Notes under the pieces: generated by a model
What the model was told of the DNA's origin: nothing
The model's database searches: none
Seen by the model: only the letters and a program-made list of their open reading frames with translations
Source: Bin87 sp965220265
GTDB taxonomy: Bacteria; Chloroflexota; Dehalococcoidia; Lucifugimonadales; UBA3495
Assembly (NCBI GenBank): GCA_965220265.1
Contig: CBDCPM010000004.1
Location: 3,038,001 to 3,102,000 of the forward strand
Length of the DNA: 64,000 nt
Reading direction: 5' to 3'
Part shown: piece after piece, positions 35,880 to 46,074 of the stretch
Layout: each line of letters opens with the position of its first letter
How positions within the stretch are numbered: the first letter of the stretch is position 1
Made by a program: the position numbers and the translations under genes

Positions 35880-36167
35880 GGTGGTAAACAAAGTCCGGTT
35901 TTCGTTCCCACCTTCAGCGTGGTTCTCCGCTGAGAGCTTCGTGTCCATGATGCCTGCCACCAAAACTCGCAGGACTTCCCCGAGAAAGTCCACATCAGCA
36001 TCCATGGCACCCTTGCGTAGTAATTCCAAGGGGAGGCATCCCGCCGCGAGGTAGGCCGATCGATTTGAGGCGGCATCCGGTCCCCTGCATTGGTGTCGTC
36101 TTGCACTACAACGTCGACTAGGAATTCTGCCTTTTCCAAGTCTCTGGCGAACTTCTCGACCAGGGCA
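35880..36167. other. No supported gene
   Basis: Only short frames on either strand. The region ends at the CTAA target of MITE-2 copy 2. Confidence 0.35.
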
Positions 36168-36171
36168 CTAA

Positions 36172-36307
36172 TATTACAACGACGCATTTAGGATGGGACG
36201 CTTGTCGCTGGCCTATTCCCTTCGTAAACGTACATCGGACGACTGTCGCAACAGTCCTTGCGCTACGAAGCTTTCCCGAAGCGGCACGTGAACCCGTTGT
36301 TGTAATA
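36172..36307. mobile_element. MITE-2 copy 2 (136 bp)
   Basis: Ends TATTACAACGACG and CAACGGGTT-like complement GTTGTTGTAATA; perfect CTAA duplication (36168-36171, 36308-36311). About 85-90 percent like copy 1 by eye. Non-coding. Confidence 0.8.
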
Positions 36308-36311
36308 CTAA

Positions 36312-36609
36312 TTAACCCGTCGATGACACGGTGATGACAGAGGGCCAGAGCTCCATTCTCGTCCCCTGAGAGACCATCTTCGAGGACACTCCCGTTGCTT
36401 CCCACCAGACACCGGGCAGGCCAACAGGCAGGTGCCAGCAGGGGCGTCAAAACTGCTATCAGCAGGGACTGGAAGAGCATGGGACGGCGCACCGATAGAC
36501 CGGATCCATATGTCCCTCTCTTTGAGCCAATCGAAAGTGTGTAGAATGCGGTTAGGGGATGCTCGAACTTCGCGCGAAATGACGCGGGACATCCGCTCAG
36601 GAGGCGGCA
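36312..36609. other. Upstream region of the amidohydrolase gene
   Basis: No gene recognised. CAGGAGGCGGCA immediately before 36610 is the ribosome-binding site of the next gene. Confidence 0.4.
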
Positions 36610-38160
36610 ATGACACTATCTCTGGTACGGGGAAAGTACGTCGTCTGCAAGGTCACCGGCCCACATTCGGCAGAGGTGGTCGCCGACGGGGCGGTGCTCC
36701 AGCGGGACGGGCTGATCGAAGCGGTCGGTGCTTACCGGGAGCTCAACCGCCAGCATCCCGACGCCGAGGTCATTGGTTCCGGCAACCACATTGTCATGCC
36801 AGGCCTGGTCAACGATCACTTCCACGTCGGCCTCACACCGTTCCAAATGGGCGCGCCCGACCTGCCGCTGGAACTGTGGAGCCTCCACCGCATCGGCGTC
36901 CGGGCCATCGACCCCTACCTGGACCAACTTTACGGCGCGGTCCAGATGATCGAGACCGGCACGACCACGGTGCAGGCGATACACTCGACCGCACGCGGAT
37001 CCGGGCCGGTCAGCATGGAGATCGCCGACAAGGTGGTGGGCGCGTACCAGGCCTCCGGGATGCGGGTCTCTTATGCACCCTCCGTCGTGGACCAGAACTC
37101 GATGGTGGCTGGCCCTGGCGGCGGGGAGGCCGATTTTGCCGCGCAGATGCCTCCTGAACTGGCCGAGCGGTACCGGTCCTTCATGGCCCCCAGCTACCGG
37201 CCCGTGGACGAGATAATGCCAGTCCTGGAAGAGATATCCCGGAAATACGGCGATAACCGGTACGAACGGGTACAGGTTACGATGGCTCCCAGCAACGTCC
37301 ATCGCTGCTCCGACGAGTTGCTCACAGCCATCAAGGAACTGGCGGGACGCTACGGAACCGGCATACACATCCACCTGCAGGAAACGGTGTACCAGAAGCT
37401 GTACGGCCACACCGCCTACGGCAAGACGCCCCTGCAACACCTCCACGAAATAGGTTTCCTGGGTCCGGAAGTGACCTGCGGCCACAGCGTCTGGGCCACA
37501 GAGGAGGACCTGAGGTTGATGGCCGCCACGGGTACCAACATCTGTCACAACGCCAGTTCCAACCTGCGGCTGCAGAGCGGGATAGCCCCGATGGGCCGCA
37601 TCCTGGCGGCGGGGATCAAGGTGGCCATCGGCAGCGATGAGGCCGGCCTGAACGACGACAAGGACCTCTTCCAGGAGATGCGGCTGGTGCTCAAGCTCCA
37701 CCGGGTGCCCGGGATCGACCTGGAGCCTCCCACCTCCTGCCAGGTCCTGGAGATGGCAACAGCCAACGGAGCCTACACCAGCTGGTTCGGAGACCGGATC
37801 GGCACCCTGGAACCGGGCAAACGGGCCGACATGGCGCTGGTGGACATGCGTAATATTGAAGAACCGTATCTGGATCCGCGGGTATCGGTGGTGGACGCGC
37901 TGGTGCACCGGGGACGTGGAATTGACGTTGACACTGTGCTCGTGGACGGTGAAGTTGTACTTCGGGACCGGCAACTGACCAAGGTGGACAAGGAAGCTCT
38001 GTTCGGGGAAATCAAGGCCTCCCTGGACCGGCCCCTGTCGGCCCTGGAAGTGGAGCGGCGGGAGTTGGCCCAGCTGGTGGAGCCCTATCTGAGACAGTTC
38101 TACCGCAGCGGGATGCCGTGGGACGCCGCCCCCTTCACGGTGTACAACTCCCGCTCCTAA
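36610..38160 (+). CDS. Amidohydrolase family metal-dependent hydrolase
   Basis: A 516-residue protein of the cytosine deaminase/chlorohydrolase branch of the amidohydrolase superfamily. The HxH metal motif is NDHFH (His70, His72). Further ligands or catalytic residues are in HIHLQET, GHSVWAT and IGSDEAG. The C-terminal composite domain has GTLEPGKRADMALVD and VLVDGEVVLRD. Deamination or dechlorination of a nitrogen heterocycle, or amide hydrolysis, is likely; the substrate is not deducible. The length is slightly above the family norm because of a C-terminal helical extension. Start by AGGAGG 5 bp upstream. Single gene, no operon partner. Confidence 0.9.
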   Translation: MTLSLVRGKYVVCKVTGPHSAEVVADGAVLQRDGLIEAVGAYRELNRQHPDAEVIGSGNHIVMPGLVNDHFHVGLTPFQMGAPDLPLELWSLHRIGVRAIDPYLDQLYGAVQMIETGTTTVQAIHSTARGSGPVSMEIADKVVGAYQASGMRVSYAPSVVDQNSMVAGPGGGEADFAAQMPPELAERYRSFMAPSYRPVDEIMPVLEEISRKYGDNRYERVQVTMAPSNVHRCSDELLTAIKELAGRYGTGIHIHLQETVYQKLYGHTAYGKTPLQHLHEIGFLGPEVTCGHSVWATEEDLRLMAATGTNICHNASSNLRLQSGIAPMGRILAAGIKVAIGSDEAGLNDDKDLFQEMRLVLKLHRVPGIDLEPPTSCQVLEMATANGAYTSWFGDRIGTLEPGKRADMALVDMRNIEEPYLDPRVSVVDALVHRGRGIDVDTVLVDGEVVLRDRQLTKVDKEALFGEIKASLDRPLSALEVERRELAQLVEPYLRQFYRSGMPWDAAPFTVYNSRS

Positions 38161-38366
38161 AGGCAAACCTGCGAGGGGCTCCCACACGGCCCCTACGAAC
38201 CTATCCCGGATCCAGCTGTGTTCACGAGATCCAACCCATGAGCGATATCTTGTCGTGTGTGGTCACTATGCGCACCCCGTGCTACGAACGCCATTGGTAG
38301 GATGTGGCGCTTGGCAGACCTCCCAAGCCATGACCAGGACCGGGCAGACTCGCTCGTACCCCGTTC

Positions 38367-38446
38367 GTCATTGTGAGCGCGGTAATCCCGTCGCATGGAC
38401 GACGTTTCCTACGCCAACGAGATTGCCGCGCTTCGCTCGCAATGAC
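38367..38446. repeat. Imperfect palindromic intergenic repeat
   Basis: GTCATTGTGAGC...GCGGTAATC on the left pairs with GATTGCCGCGCTTCGCTCGC then AATGAC on the right, with a small gap. The GTCATTGCGAGCGAAGCG-type palindrome is a REP-like sequence widespread in bacterial intergenic regions. Confidence 0.6.
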
Positions 38447-38449
38447 CAG

Positions 38450-39320
38450 GGAAAGGGCGCTCGCAATTACGGTTTGAACACGAGTGGGTACGCGTCAGCC
38501 GAGCAGACAATTGCAATAGGGTCGTTGTCCAAGAGCGACTGGCTACTGTGGCGAACAGTTTGCGGTGAGATCAACCGGCCTATCCGCCGGCACCAATCAG
38601 CCCGCCGATGCAATTGCCCGACAGGAAAACTCCGTCTCCAATGGCGAGGGCGTCACTCAGGCGGACGGCAATGGAATGGGATCAGCGCACTTTTAGCCGG
38701 TGCGCCCACCAACAGACAGCAGGGCTGCATCTCGCCGGTGCCGTGGGCTTGATGGATCTGTGGGACAATCCATTCCCTCGCGGTATTGTTGTCGGAGAGC
38801 GCCACATTGGGGAGCAACTCCGCCTCCAGGCTCGATATGCCGGCGCTCAGCGCTTTCGGGTTGGCCTTGACCACCATTGCCCTCCTTACTCGGTTTGTAG
38901 ATGTTACGATAGAGATCACTCGGCCGCCACTTCGTGCCGCTCTATTCCTTTCAGACCACCTCCAGGGACTCTACTTGGCCCCAGCGGAACAACATCCCGC
39001 CGCCCTTGGCAGGACTGCCCACAACATAACCGAAACCGCCAACCACAGTGTTTCGCGGACTGGCGGCTGCCCAGCGTCTGCTGCTGGTCCGAAGTCAAGT
39101 TAGACGGACGGGCTGCTAAACGAATGGCCGTAGTTGCCCACGAACGATCCAGATTATCCGTGTGATGGCTGATACACTATTAGTCGATCCGATTACTGAA
39201 CGCCAACGATGCGCTGATGTGCAGCGCATGCCGTTGATACTTACGGCGGCTGGCCGGCACAATGTTTCGCTTGCCGAACCCGCGACAAACCTTCCACATC
39301 ACCCCACGCTGGACTAAGGA
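38450..39320. other. Long stretch without a supported gene
   Basis: Frames of 60-185 codons exist but lack ribosome-binding sites and recognisable domains. The AAGGAG at 39316-39321 belongs to the helicase gene downstream. Possibly a decayed gene on the minus strand near 38653-38870 (PNVALSDNNTAREW), which I cannot identify. Confidence 0.35.
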
Positions 39321-39326
39321 GTTATC

Positions 39327-40739
39327 ATCAGTACGCACTACCCATCCCGGTCTAACCGCCGACGATCATCTAACCAACTGCAAACCGACCGGCCACCAAG
39401 TCATGACGCAATCTGTGTTGAATGCGGAGCATGCACGACAGTCCCGTTTCGACCCAGTCCGAACCGGCCGGGGTATTGCCCAGTGTGTTGGAAAGCCCGC
39501 CGGAACGGCGATACCTCCGCACACGCCGCGCCGACAACGGACTCGTGGCGGACAAATGACATAGAAGACCAACAAGCTTCGGATCACATGGGCGCCGACA
39601 CTGAGGTCTTTCCGGGAATCGACCTGAAGGCCGCCACCAGAGCCGCAATTGGCCGCATGAATATCGCGGAGCCCACGCCAATTCAGGAGCAGTCCATACC
39701 GTGTCTTCTGGCCGGACGGGACTTGATCGGGCAGGCACGCACCGGGTCCGGCAAGACCCTGGCCTATGCGGTGCCTATGGTGGAGCGGTGTAAGTCATCC
39801 GAGCGTCGCGTCCAGGCGCTGGTACTGGTGCCCACTCGTGAGCTCGCCATCCAGGTGGCGGGAGTAACGGAGGCCCTGGCGGCGACGCAACGGTTACGCG
39901 TGACATCGCTGTACGGCGGCCGATCATTGCGGCCGGAACAAACGGCATTGCGGAACGGCGCCCATATCATCATCGGCACCCCGGGCCGCACGCTGGATCA
40001 TTTGCGCCAGGGAGCGCTTGACCTGAGCACAGTTAAGTTTCTCGTCCTGGATGAAGCCGACGAAATGCTGGATCTGGGGTTTGCTCGCGACGTTGACGCA
40101 ATCGTGAGCCGCACACCTTCCCAACGGCAGACGGCTCTTCTGTCCGCAACGATGCCGGAATGGGTAGCCAGAACCGCCAAGAAACACCTGCGCGACCCCA
40201 TTACGGTGGCGGTGGACGCGGATCACCAGGCGCTTCCGACCGTGGAACACCGAGTGTACAGCATTCAGAAGGCCGACAAGATGTCGGCGCTCCGAACCTT
40301 ACTGGACCGGCGCGACGACGCGCCAATCCTCGTCTTCGGCAAGACCAAACACGGTGTGAAAAAGTTGGCCAGCCAACTGGGAATATTCGGCTATCCCGTA
40401 GGAGCGCTCCAGGGAAATCTGAGCCAATCGGCGCGCGAGCGGGTAATGCGGGACTTCCGTTCCGGCGCCGTGCCGATTTTGGTAGCTACCAATGTGGCGG
40501 CCCGCGGACTGGACGTGACAGGGATCGGTCAGGTGATTAATTTTGACCTTCCGGACTCTGAGCAACTGTTTACTCACCGGGTGGGGCGTACCGGTCGTAT
40601 GGGTCGTGCCGGGGAGGCGATTACTTTCGTTACTCCCGACGATGGTCGAAAATGGCGCGCGATCGAACGTAACCTGGGCCAACGCTTTACTCTCAAATCG
40701 TGGAGCCGGGAAGCAAAGCGGTCGGAACTAAGCCAGTAG
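39327..40739 (+). CDS. DEAD-box RNA helicase with N-terminal zinc ribbon
   Basis: The helicase core is complete: Q-motif TPIQEQSIP, Walker A ARTGSGKT, PTRELA, GTPGR, DEAD box LDEADEMLD, SAT motif LLSATMPEW, then helicase domain 2 with ARGLDVTG and HRVGRTGRMGR. The frame is open upstream to a TAA at 39315-39317. The first 55 codons encode a zinc ribbon (CVECGACTTVPF, then GYCPVCW). The only clear ribosome-binding site, AAGGAG at 39316-39321, lies before ATC codons at 39324 and 39327 and not before any ATG. The first in-frame ATG (39588) would drop the zinc ribbon; GTG at 39483 would cut it in half. I give the frame from ATC 39327; the true start may be 39588. Acts in RNA remodelling. Confidence 0.8.
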   Translation: MSTHYPSRSNRRRSSNQLQTDRPPSHDAICVECGACTTVPFRPSPNRPGYCPVCWKARRNGDTSAHAAPTTDSWRTNDIEDQQASDHMGADTEVFPGIDLKAATRAAIGRMNIAEPTPIQEQSIPCLLAGRDLIGQARTGSGKTLAYAVPMVERCKSSERRVQALVLVPTRELAIQVAGVTEALAATQRLRVTSLYGGRSLRPEQTALRNGAHIIIGTPGRTLDHLRQGALDLSTVKFLVLDEADEMLDLGFARDVDAIVSRTPSQRQTALLSATMPEWVARTAKKHLRDPITVAVDADHQALPTVEHRVYSIQKADKMSALRTLLDRRDDAPILVFGKTKHGVKKLASQLGIFGYPVGALQGNLSQSARERVMRDFRSGAVPILVATNVAARGLDVTGIGQVINFDLPDSEQLFTHRVGRTGRMGRAGEAITFVTPDDGRKWRAIERNLGQRFTLKSWSREAKRSELSQ

Positions 40740-40762
40740 AGCGAATGGCTGGTCTTTTAATC

Positions 40763-40800
40763 GGCGGCAACCAAGGCCCCAAGGGTCCACTTTGCCGCCG
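40763..40800. terminator. Hairpin between convergent helicase and Tex genes
   Basis: GGCGGCAA at 40763 pairs with TTGCCGCC ending at about 40799, with an interior AAGG/CCCC/AAGGG region. It lies 24 bp beyond the helicase stop and 34 bp beyond the Tex stop on the other strand, so it could serve both. Confidence 0.5.
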
Positions 40801-40833
40801 CCGACTAGGATTTGACGCGACTCGGAAAGCCGA

Positions 40834-42969
40834 TCACTTCAGAGACAGAGCAATTCGTTTGCGGTCTAGGTCTACCTCGAGCACAGTTACCCACACCTGC
40901 TGTTGCACTTTGACAACATCCGAGGGATTGCTGACGAACCCCTCGGTCAGCTGGCTGATGTGCACCAGCCCGTCTTGGTGTACGCCAACATCGACAAAGG
41001 CGCCGAAGCCGGTCACGTTGGTTATCACCCCGGGCAGTTTCATTCCCACCGTCAAATCGTCGATCCGGTGGACGCCTGCCGCAAAGTTGAAGGGCTCGAA
41101 CACTTGGCGGGGGTCCCGACCCGGTCGGGCCAGTTCTTCGATTATGTCATTCAGTGTCGGCAGTCCAACCCCATCGCTTACGTAGCGACTGGGATCAATC
41201 TGACCGCTGATACCAGCGTCGCCCAGCATTTGCTCTAACGGACGGCCCAAGTCGTTGGCGATTGCCTGAACGACTGGGTAGGACTCAGGGTGCACCGCGC
41301 CGGCGTCCAGCGGCTGGGCGCCATCTCTGATGCGTAAAAACCCAGCCGCTTGTTCAAAAGCCTTAGGACCCAGGCGCGGCACTTTCTTCAAGGTGTCTCG
41401 GGAGGCAAAAGGGCCGTTGTGATTCCGGTACTCCACGATGGAATTGGCCAAACGGGGCCCCAGACCAGAAACATAGGAGAGCAACTCGCGACTGGCGGTG
41501 TTCAGTTCCACCCCGACCTGGTTGACACAACTGACCACCACATCGTCGAGTCGTTCCTTCAAGGCTTTTTGATCAACGTCGTGCTGGTACTGGCCAACAC
41601 CGATGGACTTGGGATCTATTTTGACCAATTCGGCAAGGGGATCCATGAGTCGGCGACCGATGGAGACCGCCCCCCGAACGGTGATGTCGTGATCAGGGAA
41701 TTCAGTTCGCGCCGCCTCCGATGCCGAGTAGACCGAGGCACCGCTTTCGTTGACCATGACCACCGCAATCTTGGGGTCCAAATCCAGAGTCCTCAGAAAG
41801 GCTTCGGTCTCACGGCCTCCGGTGCCATTGCCCACGGCGATGGCTTCAATATCGTGCTGACCACACAGCTGGAGTACCTTCCTGGTGGCCTCCTCCTCAC
41901 CGCGTTCCCCGAGCAACGGATAAACGGTATCGTGGTGCAGCAGATGGCCCTGCCGGTCCAGGCACACCAATTTGCAGCCAGAGCGAAACCCGGGATCCAG
42001 TGCCAGGGTGTTCTTCTGACCCAGGGCCGGGACCAGCAGCAACTCCCGCAAATTGTCGGCAAATACCCTGATGGCAGTATCCTCGGCGCGAAGTCGTACC
42101 GCTTTGCGGACCTCCGTTTCCATCGCGGATTCGAGCAACGGTTTGTATCGTTCTAGAATGGCTAGCCGGATCTGTTGCGCGGCCTCCGTTTCTCCCCTGA
42201 CAAAGATCCGCTCCAGGATCGCTGTCGCCGACGCTACCGGCGGCGCGATGCGGACCGAAAGCAATGATTCCTTCTCGCCCCGGAGCATAGCCAGGATCCG
42301 ATGGGAAGGCGCGCGGGCGACCACTTCCTGCCAGTCAAAGTAATCCCGGTACTTGGCCGCCGCAGCATCTTTCCCCGAAGTTACCTTGGCGGAAATAGAG
42401 CCCTGAGACCAGAACAGCTCCCGAATTTCCCGTCGCGCAGTGGCGTCTTCGCTGACCCACTCGGCGATTATGTCCCTGGCTCCACTCAGGGCCTCTTTGG
42501 CGTTTTCCACACCTGCTTGGGGATTGATGTACTCGTCAGCGGCCCGGGTGACGTCAAAATCCCCCTGGCCCCAGAGGCGCAACGCCAGGGATTCCAGTCC
42601 CTTCTCTCTGGCGATGGCGGCCCGGGTGCGCCGCTTGGGCCGGTGGGGAAGGTACGTGTCCTCCAACACTGCCAATGATTCGGCAAAGAGAACGGCCTCG
42701 CGCAAATCCTCGCTCAACAGGCCCCGCTTTTCCAGGGAAGCCAGGATGGCCTCCCGTCGGTCGCTGAGTTCACGCAGCTGTGACAACCGGTCCCGGATGC
42801 CGGTGATCGCCACCTCATCAAGGCTGCCGGTACTCTCCTTACGGTACCGTGCAATGAAGGGCACCGTAGCGCCATGGTCCAACAATCCAACCGTGGCCGC
42901 CACTTGCTCTCCAGCCAGTTGAAGCTCACGCGCCATCTGGGGAATCGCGATGTCAATCGTAGTCGTCAA
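40834..42969 (-). CDS. tex: Tex family RNA-binding transcription accessory protein
   Basis: A complete 711-residue Tex protein. The N-terminal helical region has ATVPFIARYRKESTGSLDE, a Tex hallmark. The YqgF/RNase H-like domain has NTLALDPGFRSGCKLVCLD in parts (LALDPGFRSGCK) and AVGNGTGGRETE. Helix-hairpin-helix motifs follow (LSYVSGLGPRLANSIVEYR in part). The C-terminal S1 domain starts at GMKLPGVITNVTGFGAFVDV in part and includes HQDGLVHISQL. It ends almost directly after the S1 domain and so lacks the longer tail of many homologues. Tex binds RNA and transcription complexes; it may be essential-like housekeeping here. Confidence 0.95.
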   Translation of the reverse strand: MTTTIDIAIPQMARELQLAGEQVAATVGLLDHGATVPFIARYRKESTGSLDEVAITGIRDRLSQLRELSDRREAILASLEKRGLLSEDLREAVLFAESLAVLEDTYLPHRPKRRTRAAIAREKGLESLALRLWGQGDFDVTRAADEYINPQAGVENAKEALSGARDIIAEWVSEDATARREIRELFWSQGSISAKVTSGKDAAAAKYRDYFDWQEVVARAPSHRILAMLRGEKESLLSVRIAPPVASATAILERIFVRGETEAAQQIRLAILERYKPLLESAMETEVRKAVRLRAEDTAIRVFADNLRELLLVPALGQKNTLALDPGFRSGCKLVCLDRQGHLLHHDTVYPLLGERGEEEATRKVLQLCGQHDIEAIAVGNGTGGRETEAFLRTLDLDPKIAVVMVNESGASVYSASEAARTEFPDHDITVRGAVSIGRRLMDPLAELVKIDPKSIGVGQYQHDVDQKALKERLDDVVVSCVNQVGVELNTASRELLSYVSGLGPRLANSIVEYRNHNGPFASRDTLKKVPRLGPKAFEQAAGFLRIRDGAQPLDAGAVHPESYPVVQAIANDLGRPLEQMLGDAGISGQIDPSRYVSDGVGLPTLNDIIEELARPGRDPRQVFEPFNFAAGVHRIDDLTVGMKLPGVITNVTGFGAFVDVGVHQDGLVHISQLTEGFVSNPSDVVKVQQQVWVTVLEVDLDRKRIALSLK

Positions 42970-42974
42970 TTTTG

Positions 42975-43627
42975 GATCCTTAGCGCTCGGATCGTGTGGG
43001 TACTAATTTCGCCTGGATTCCGTTGGGGTAGTCTGCGCCATGCGGCCGAACCGGATCGGCACGAGGCATCTCAAGGCTACCATAGGCGAACCTCCCGGCG
43101 GAATCGTTCGCTACGGGTGCCGGCGGGACGACCCGTTGCCGTGGCTACGGAGCGGCATAAGGGTACGAGCCACCTTCCAGGAAGCCAGCGTGCGGTTCTG
43201 GTTGGACAAACGTGATGGCCTTTGGGTGAAGCGCCGGAGGCACAAACAAGATGATGGGCCTGCATGACGAACGCGGCAATCAGGTCGACCAATGAGTTGC
43301 GGCGGGTCTTCCTGACGACGCCGACAAGCATCAGCTGCCGCGGCTGGCTCCGGCAGAGAATCTTGTGTGACCCAAACTCAGTAACATTTGTTTGAGGCGA
43401 CGCGCCGTGCCTGAATAGGGCGCGAACCAATGGCAAAGAGCTGTGGGGCAGCGCAGGTCCGTGCGGTAGGCGACATCGGTCAGGCTGTCCGCCAACGGCA
43501 CTTGGTTCCACGTGTCCTGGCAATCCCAACCGTCGTCGATCCAGTGGCGCCGGTCGTCGCGCCTGTAGGTCGGCAACTCGTCACTCAGCGGTGATCGGGC
43601 GGCAGGACTGCCGCCCATGTGGCCCAC
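42975..43627. other. No supported gene between Tex and IS701
   Basis: Small overlapping frames on both strands; none recognised. The minus-strand frame at 43331-43560 (YRRDDRRHWIDDGWDCQDT) is the most protein-like but has no family assignment or start signal. Confidence 0.35.
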
Positions 43628-43631
43628 TTAG

Positions 43632-45040
43632 TACTACAGTTGCAGATCATGAAAGGGTAGAATTTTAGGCAGCCGAGGAGTGTTGAGGTGAGGTGGTGAT
43701 TGTTGGGAGAGACGAGGTAGCGGAGGTCGCCCGGTGGGCCGAGGGCATCGAGCGGGTGCACGAGTGCATCGCGGGCAGGTTCCGGCGGCCGGAGCCGCGC
43801 AAGCGGGTGCTGGAGTATCTGAAAGGGTTGCTCAGTCCAGTGGAGCGCAAGAACGGTTGGCAACTGGCGGAGCAAGCGGGCTATGCCACTCCCTACGGGG
43901 TGCAGCGCCTGCTGTCGGGTTACGTCTGGGACGCGGACTTGGTCCGCGATGACCTGAAGCAGTACGTGGTGGAGCATCTGGGCGACGGCGATGCGGTCCT
44001 GGTGGTGGACGAGACCGGGTTCCTCAAGAAAGGGGAGAAATCGGCTGGGGTGCAGCGCCAGTACAGTGGCACGGCGGGCCGGATCGAGAACTCTCAGGTG
44101 GGCGTGTTCCTGGCCTATGCCTCGGCCAATGGCAGAACCCTGCTGGACCGGGAGCTGTATCTGCCCCAGGTGTGGGCTGATGACCGGGAACGCCGGCGGG
44201 AGGCCGGGGTGCCTGAGAGTGTCGGCTTTCAGACCAAAGGGCAACTGGCCCAGCAGATGTTGGAGCGGGCGGTTACGTCAGAAGTGCCCTTCGCCTAGTT
44301 TACCGGGGACGAGGTCTACGGCAGTGACCGCAACCTGCGGCGGTGGCTGGAGCGGGAGGGCGTTCCCCACGTGCTGGCCATCAAGCGCAACGAGCAGCTG
44401 TGGGCTTTGACGGAGCAGGGACCCTGCCAGGTGAGGGCTGACCGGCTGGCGTCCGGGGTTGGGGAATCCGCCTGGGTCCGGTGCAGCGCCGGCGCTGGCG
44501 CCAAGGGCCCCCGGGTCTACGACTGGGCCTTGGTGGAAATACGGCCCTTGAGGGAACCGGACCAGGGGCACTGGCTGCTGACGCGACGCAGCATTGCCAA
44601 ACCTGATGAGTTGGCCTACTACGTTTGCTTCGGTCCAGCGGGCACTACCCTGGAGGAGTTGGTGAGGGTGGCAGGGACTCGATGGGCCATAGAGGAATGC
44701 TTCGAGGAGGCCAAGGGAGAGGTGGGGTTGGACCAGTACGAGGTGCGGCGTTGGGATGGCTGGTACCGGCACATCACCCTGGCGATGTTGGCCCACGCCT
44801 ATCTGACGGTAATCAGGAATCAGGCGGTGGAAGGGGGAGAAAAGGGGGCCACTATGGCCCCGATGAGGAACTGATTCCCGTGACAGTGCCGGAGGTGCGA
44901 CGGCTGCTGACACGCCTGGTATGGACGGAGAACCAACTGCCGGATTTCATCCTGTCCTGGTCGTGGTGGAGACGGCGCCACCAAGCCAGAGCCCGCCAAT
45001 GCCACTATAAAACCCGCCTGTCACATCTGCAACTGTAGTA
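43632..45040 (+). mobile_element. IS701-family element (1409 bp)
   Basis: Inverted ends TACTACAGTTGCAG and CTGCAACTGTAGTA; TTAG duplications at 43628-43631 and 45041-45044 fit the YTAR target of IS701. The right TTAG is also used by IS5 element J. The last 165 bp are clearly related to MITE-1. Confidence 0.88.
43693..45038 (+). pseudogene. IS701-family transposase with amber and frameshift
   Basis: The product reads RFRRPEPRKRVLEYLKGLL, SPVERKNGWQLAEQAGYAT, catalytic VLVVDETGFLKKG, GVQRQYSGTAGRIEN, then an in-frame TAG at 44296-44298 where a tryptophan is expected (EVPFA stop FTGDEVYGSD). It continues with the second aspartate GDEVYG and the glutamate region RWAIEECFEEAKGEVGLDQ. A frameshift at the G-rich run near 44830 moves the end (VTVPEVRRLLTRLVW, LSWSWWRRRHQARARQCHY) into another frame; the stop TAG lies in the right inverted end. 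Both lesions must be repaired for activity. Confidence 0.88.
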
Positions 45041-45043
45041 TTA

Positions 45044-46014
45044 GAGCCTATCCTAATAACTGGTGAAAACTCGCGGCCCCGTTCCGGGAAGCCAAACCAG
45101 GGTTGCGCATAGACTAGGGCAATGAGCAAAGCGAAAGACCCCAAGCCGCCACGTCCCAAGCGGGCTGGCCCAGCCAACAAGACCAATCCCACCACCGGCG
45201 GTTTCCAGATTTCCGACGAACTCTGGGATGTGCTGGAGCCCCTGATCCCTGAGCGTGTGAACACCCATCGGTTCGGCGGCGGTCGGCCCCGGGTTCCCGA
45301 CCGCACCTGCGCCAATGGCATCTTCTACGTGCTGCGCACCGGCTGCCAGTGGAAGGCGCTGGACGCCACGGGCATCTGCTCCGGGTCCACGGCGCATCTG
45401 CGCTTTCAGGAATGGGTTGCCGCGGGGGTGTTCCTGGAACTGTGGCGGGTGGGATTGGAGCGCTATGACGAACTGCAGGGTCTGGACTGGAGTTGGTTGA
45501 GTATGGACGGAGCCATGACCAAATCTCCCCTGGGTGGGGAAAAAAACCGGCGCCAACCCCACCGACCGAGGCAAGCGGGGGGTCAAGCGGAGCCTGCTGA
45601 CCGAAGCCCAGGGCGTCCCAGTGGGTCTGGCGGTGGACGGAGCCAACCGCCACGACATGAAGCTGGTGCGGGTTACGGTGGACAGCCTTCCAGTATCTCG
45701 ACCGATACCCAACCCGGAACATCCCCAGGGCATGTGTCTGGACAAAGGTTACGACTACCCCGAGGTGAGCCGCACTGTGGCGGAGTTCGGCTTCACCGCC
45801 CACATCCGCAGCCGCGGTGAAGAGGCAAAGGCCATCAAACGGGAGGCCGGTTTCAAAGCCCGGCGTTGGGTGGTGGAACGCACGCACAGTTGACTGAACC
45901 GTTTCCGTCGCATCCTGGTCCGTTGGGACAAGTCCCCCGAGAACTACATCGCCTTTCTGCACTTCGCCTGCGCCCTTATCGCCCTCAGAGCCGCTGGGTT
46001 ATTAGGATAGGCTC
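45044..46014 (+). mobile_element. IS5-family element J (971 bp)
   Basis: Ends GAGCCTATCCTAATAA and TTATTAGGATAGGCTC with TTA duplications (45041-45043, 46015-46017). Second sequence type of the 971-bp family; closest relative in the window is L at 53966. Confidence 0.9.
45122..46010 (+). pseudogene. IS5-family transposase J with in-frame TGA
   Basis: Same two-frame organisation as copy I (LSMDGAMTKSP in the first frame, slip site G4A7 near 45536, then GKKTGANPTDRGKRG and CLDKGYDYPEV). In the glutamate region VVERTHS a TGA at 45891-45893 replaces the tryptophan codon that I and K have, cutting off LNRFRRILVRWDKSPENY and the rest. Copy L has the identical TGA. Confidence 0.85.
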
Positions 46015-46074
46015 TTAGTCGTCGCCGTTTACGATCCGTATTAGCGGTTTTCCTCACATGATTTTTGAACAGCA

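Noticed and set aside
36616..38187. 523-codon minus-strand frame opposite the amidohydrolase
   Set aside because: Shadow of the amidohydrolase codon bias; composition is biased to His/Gly/Val/Gln without any motif.
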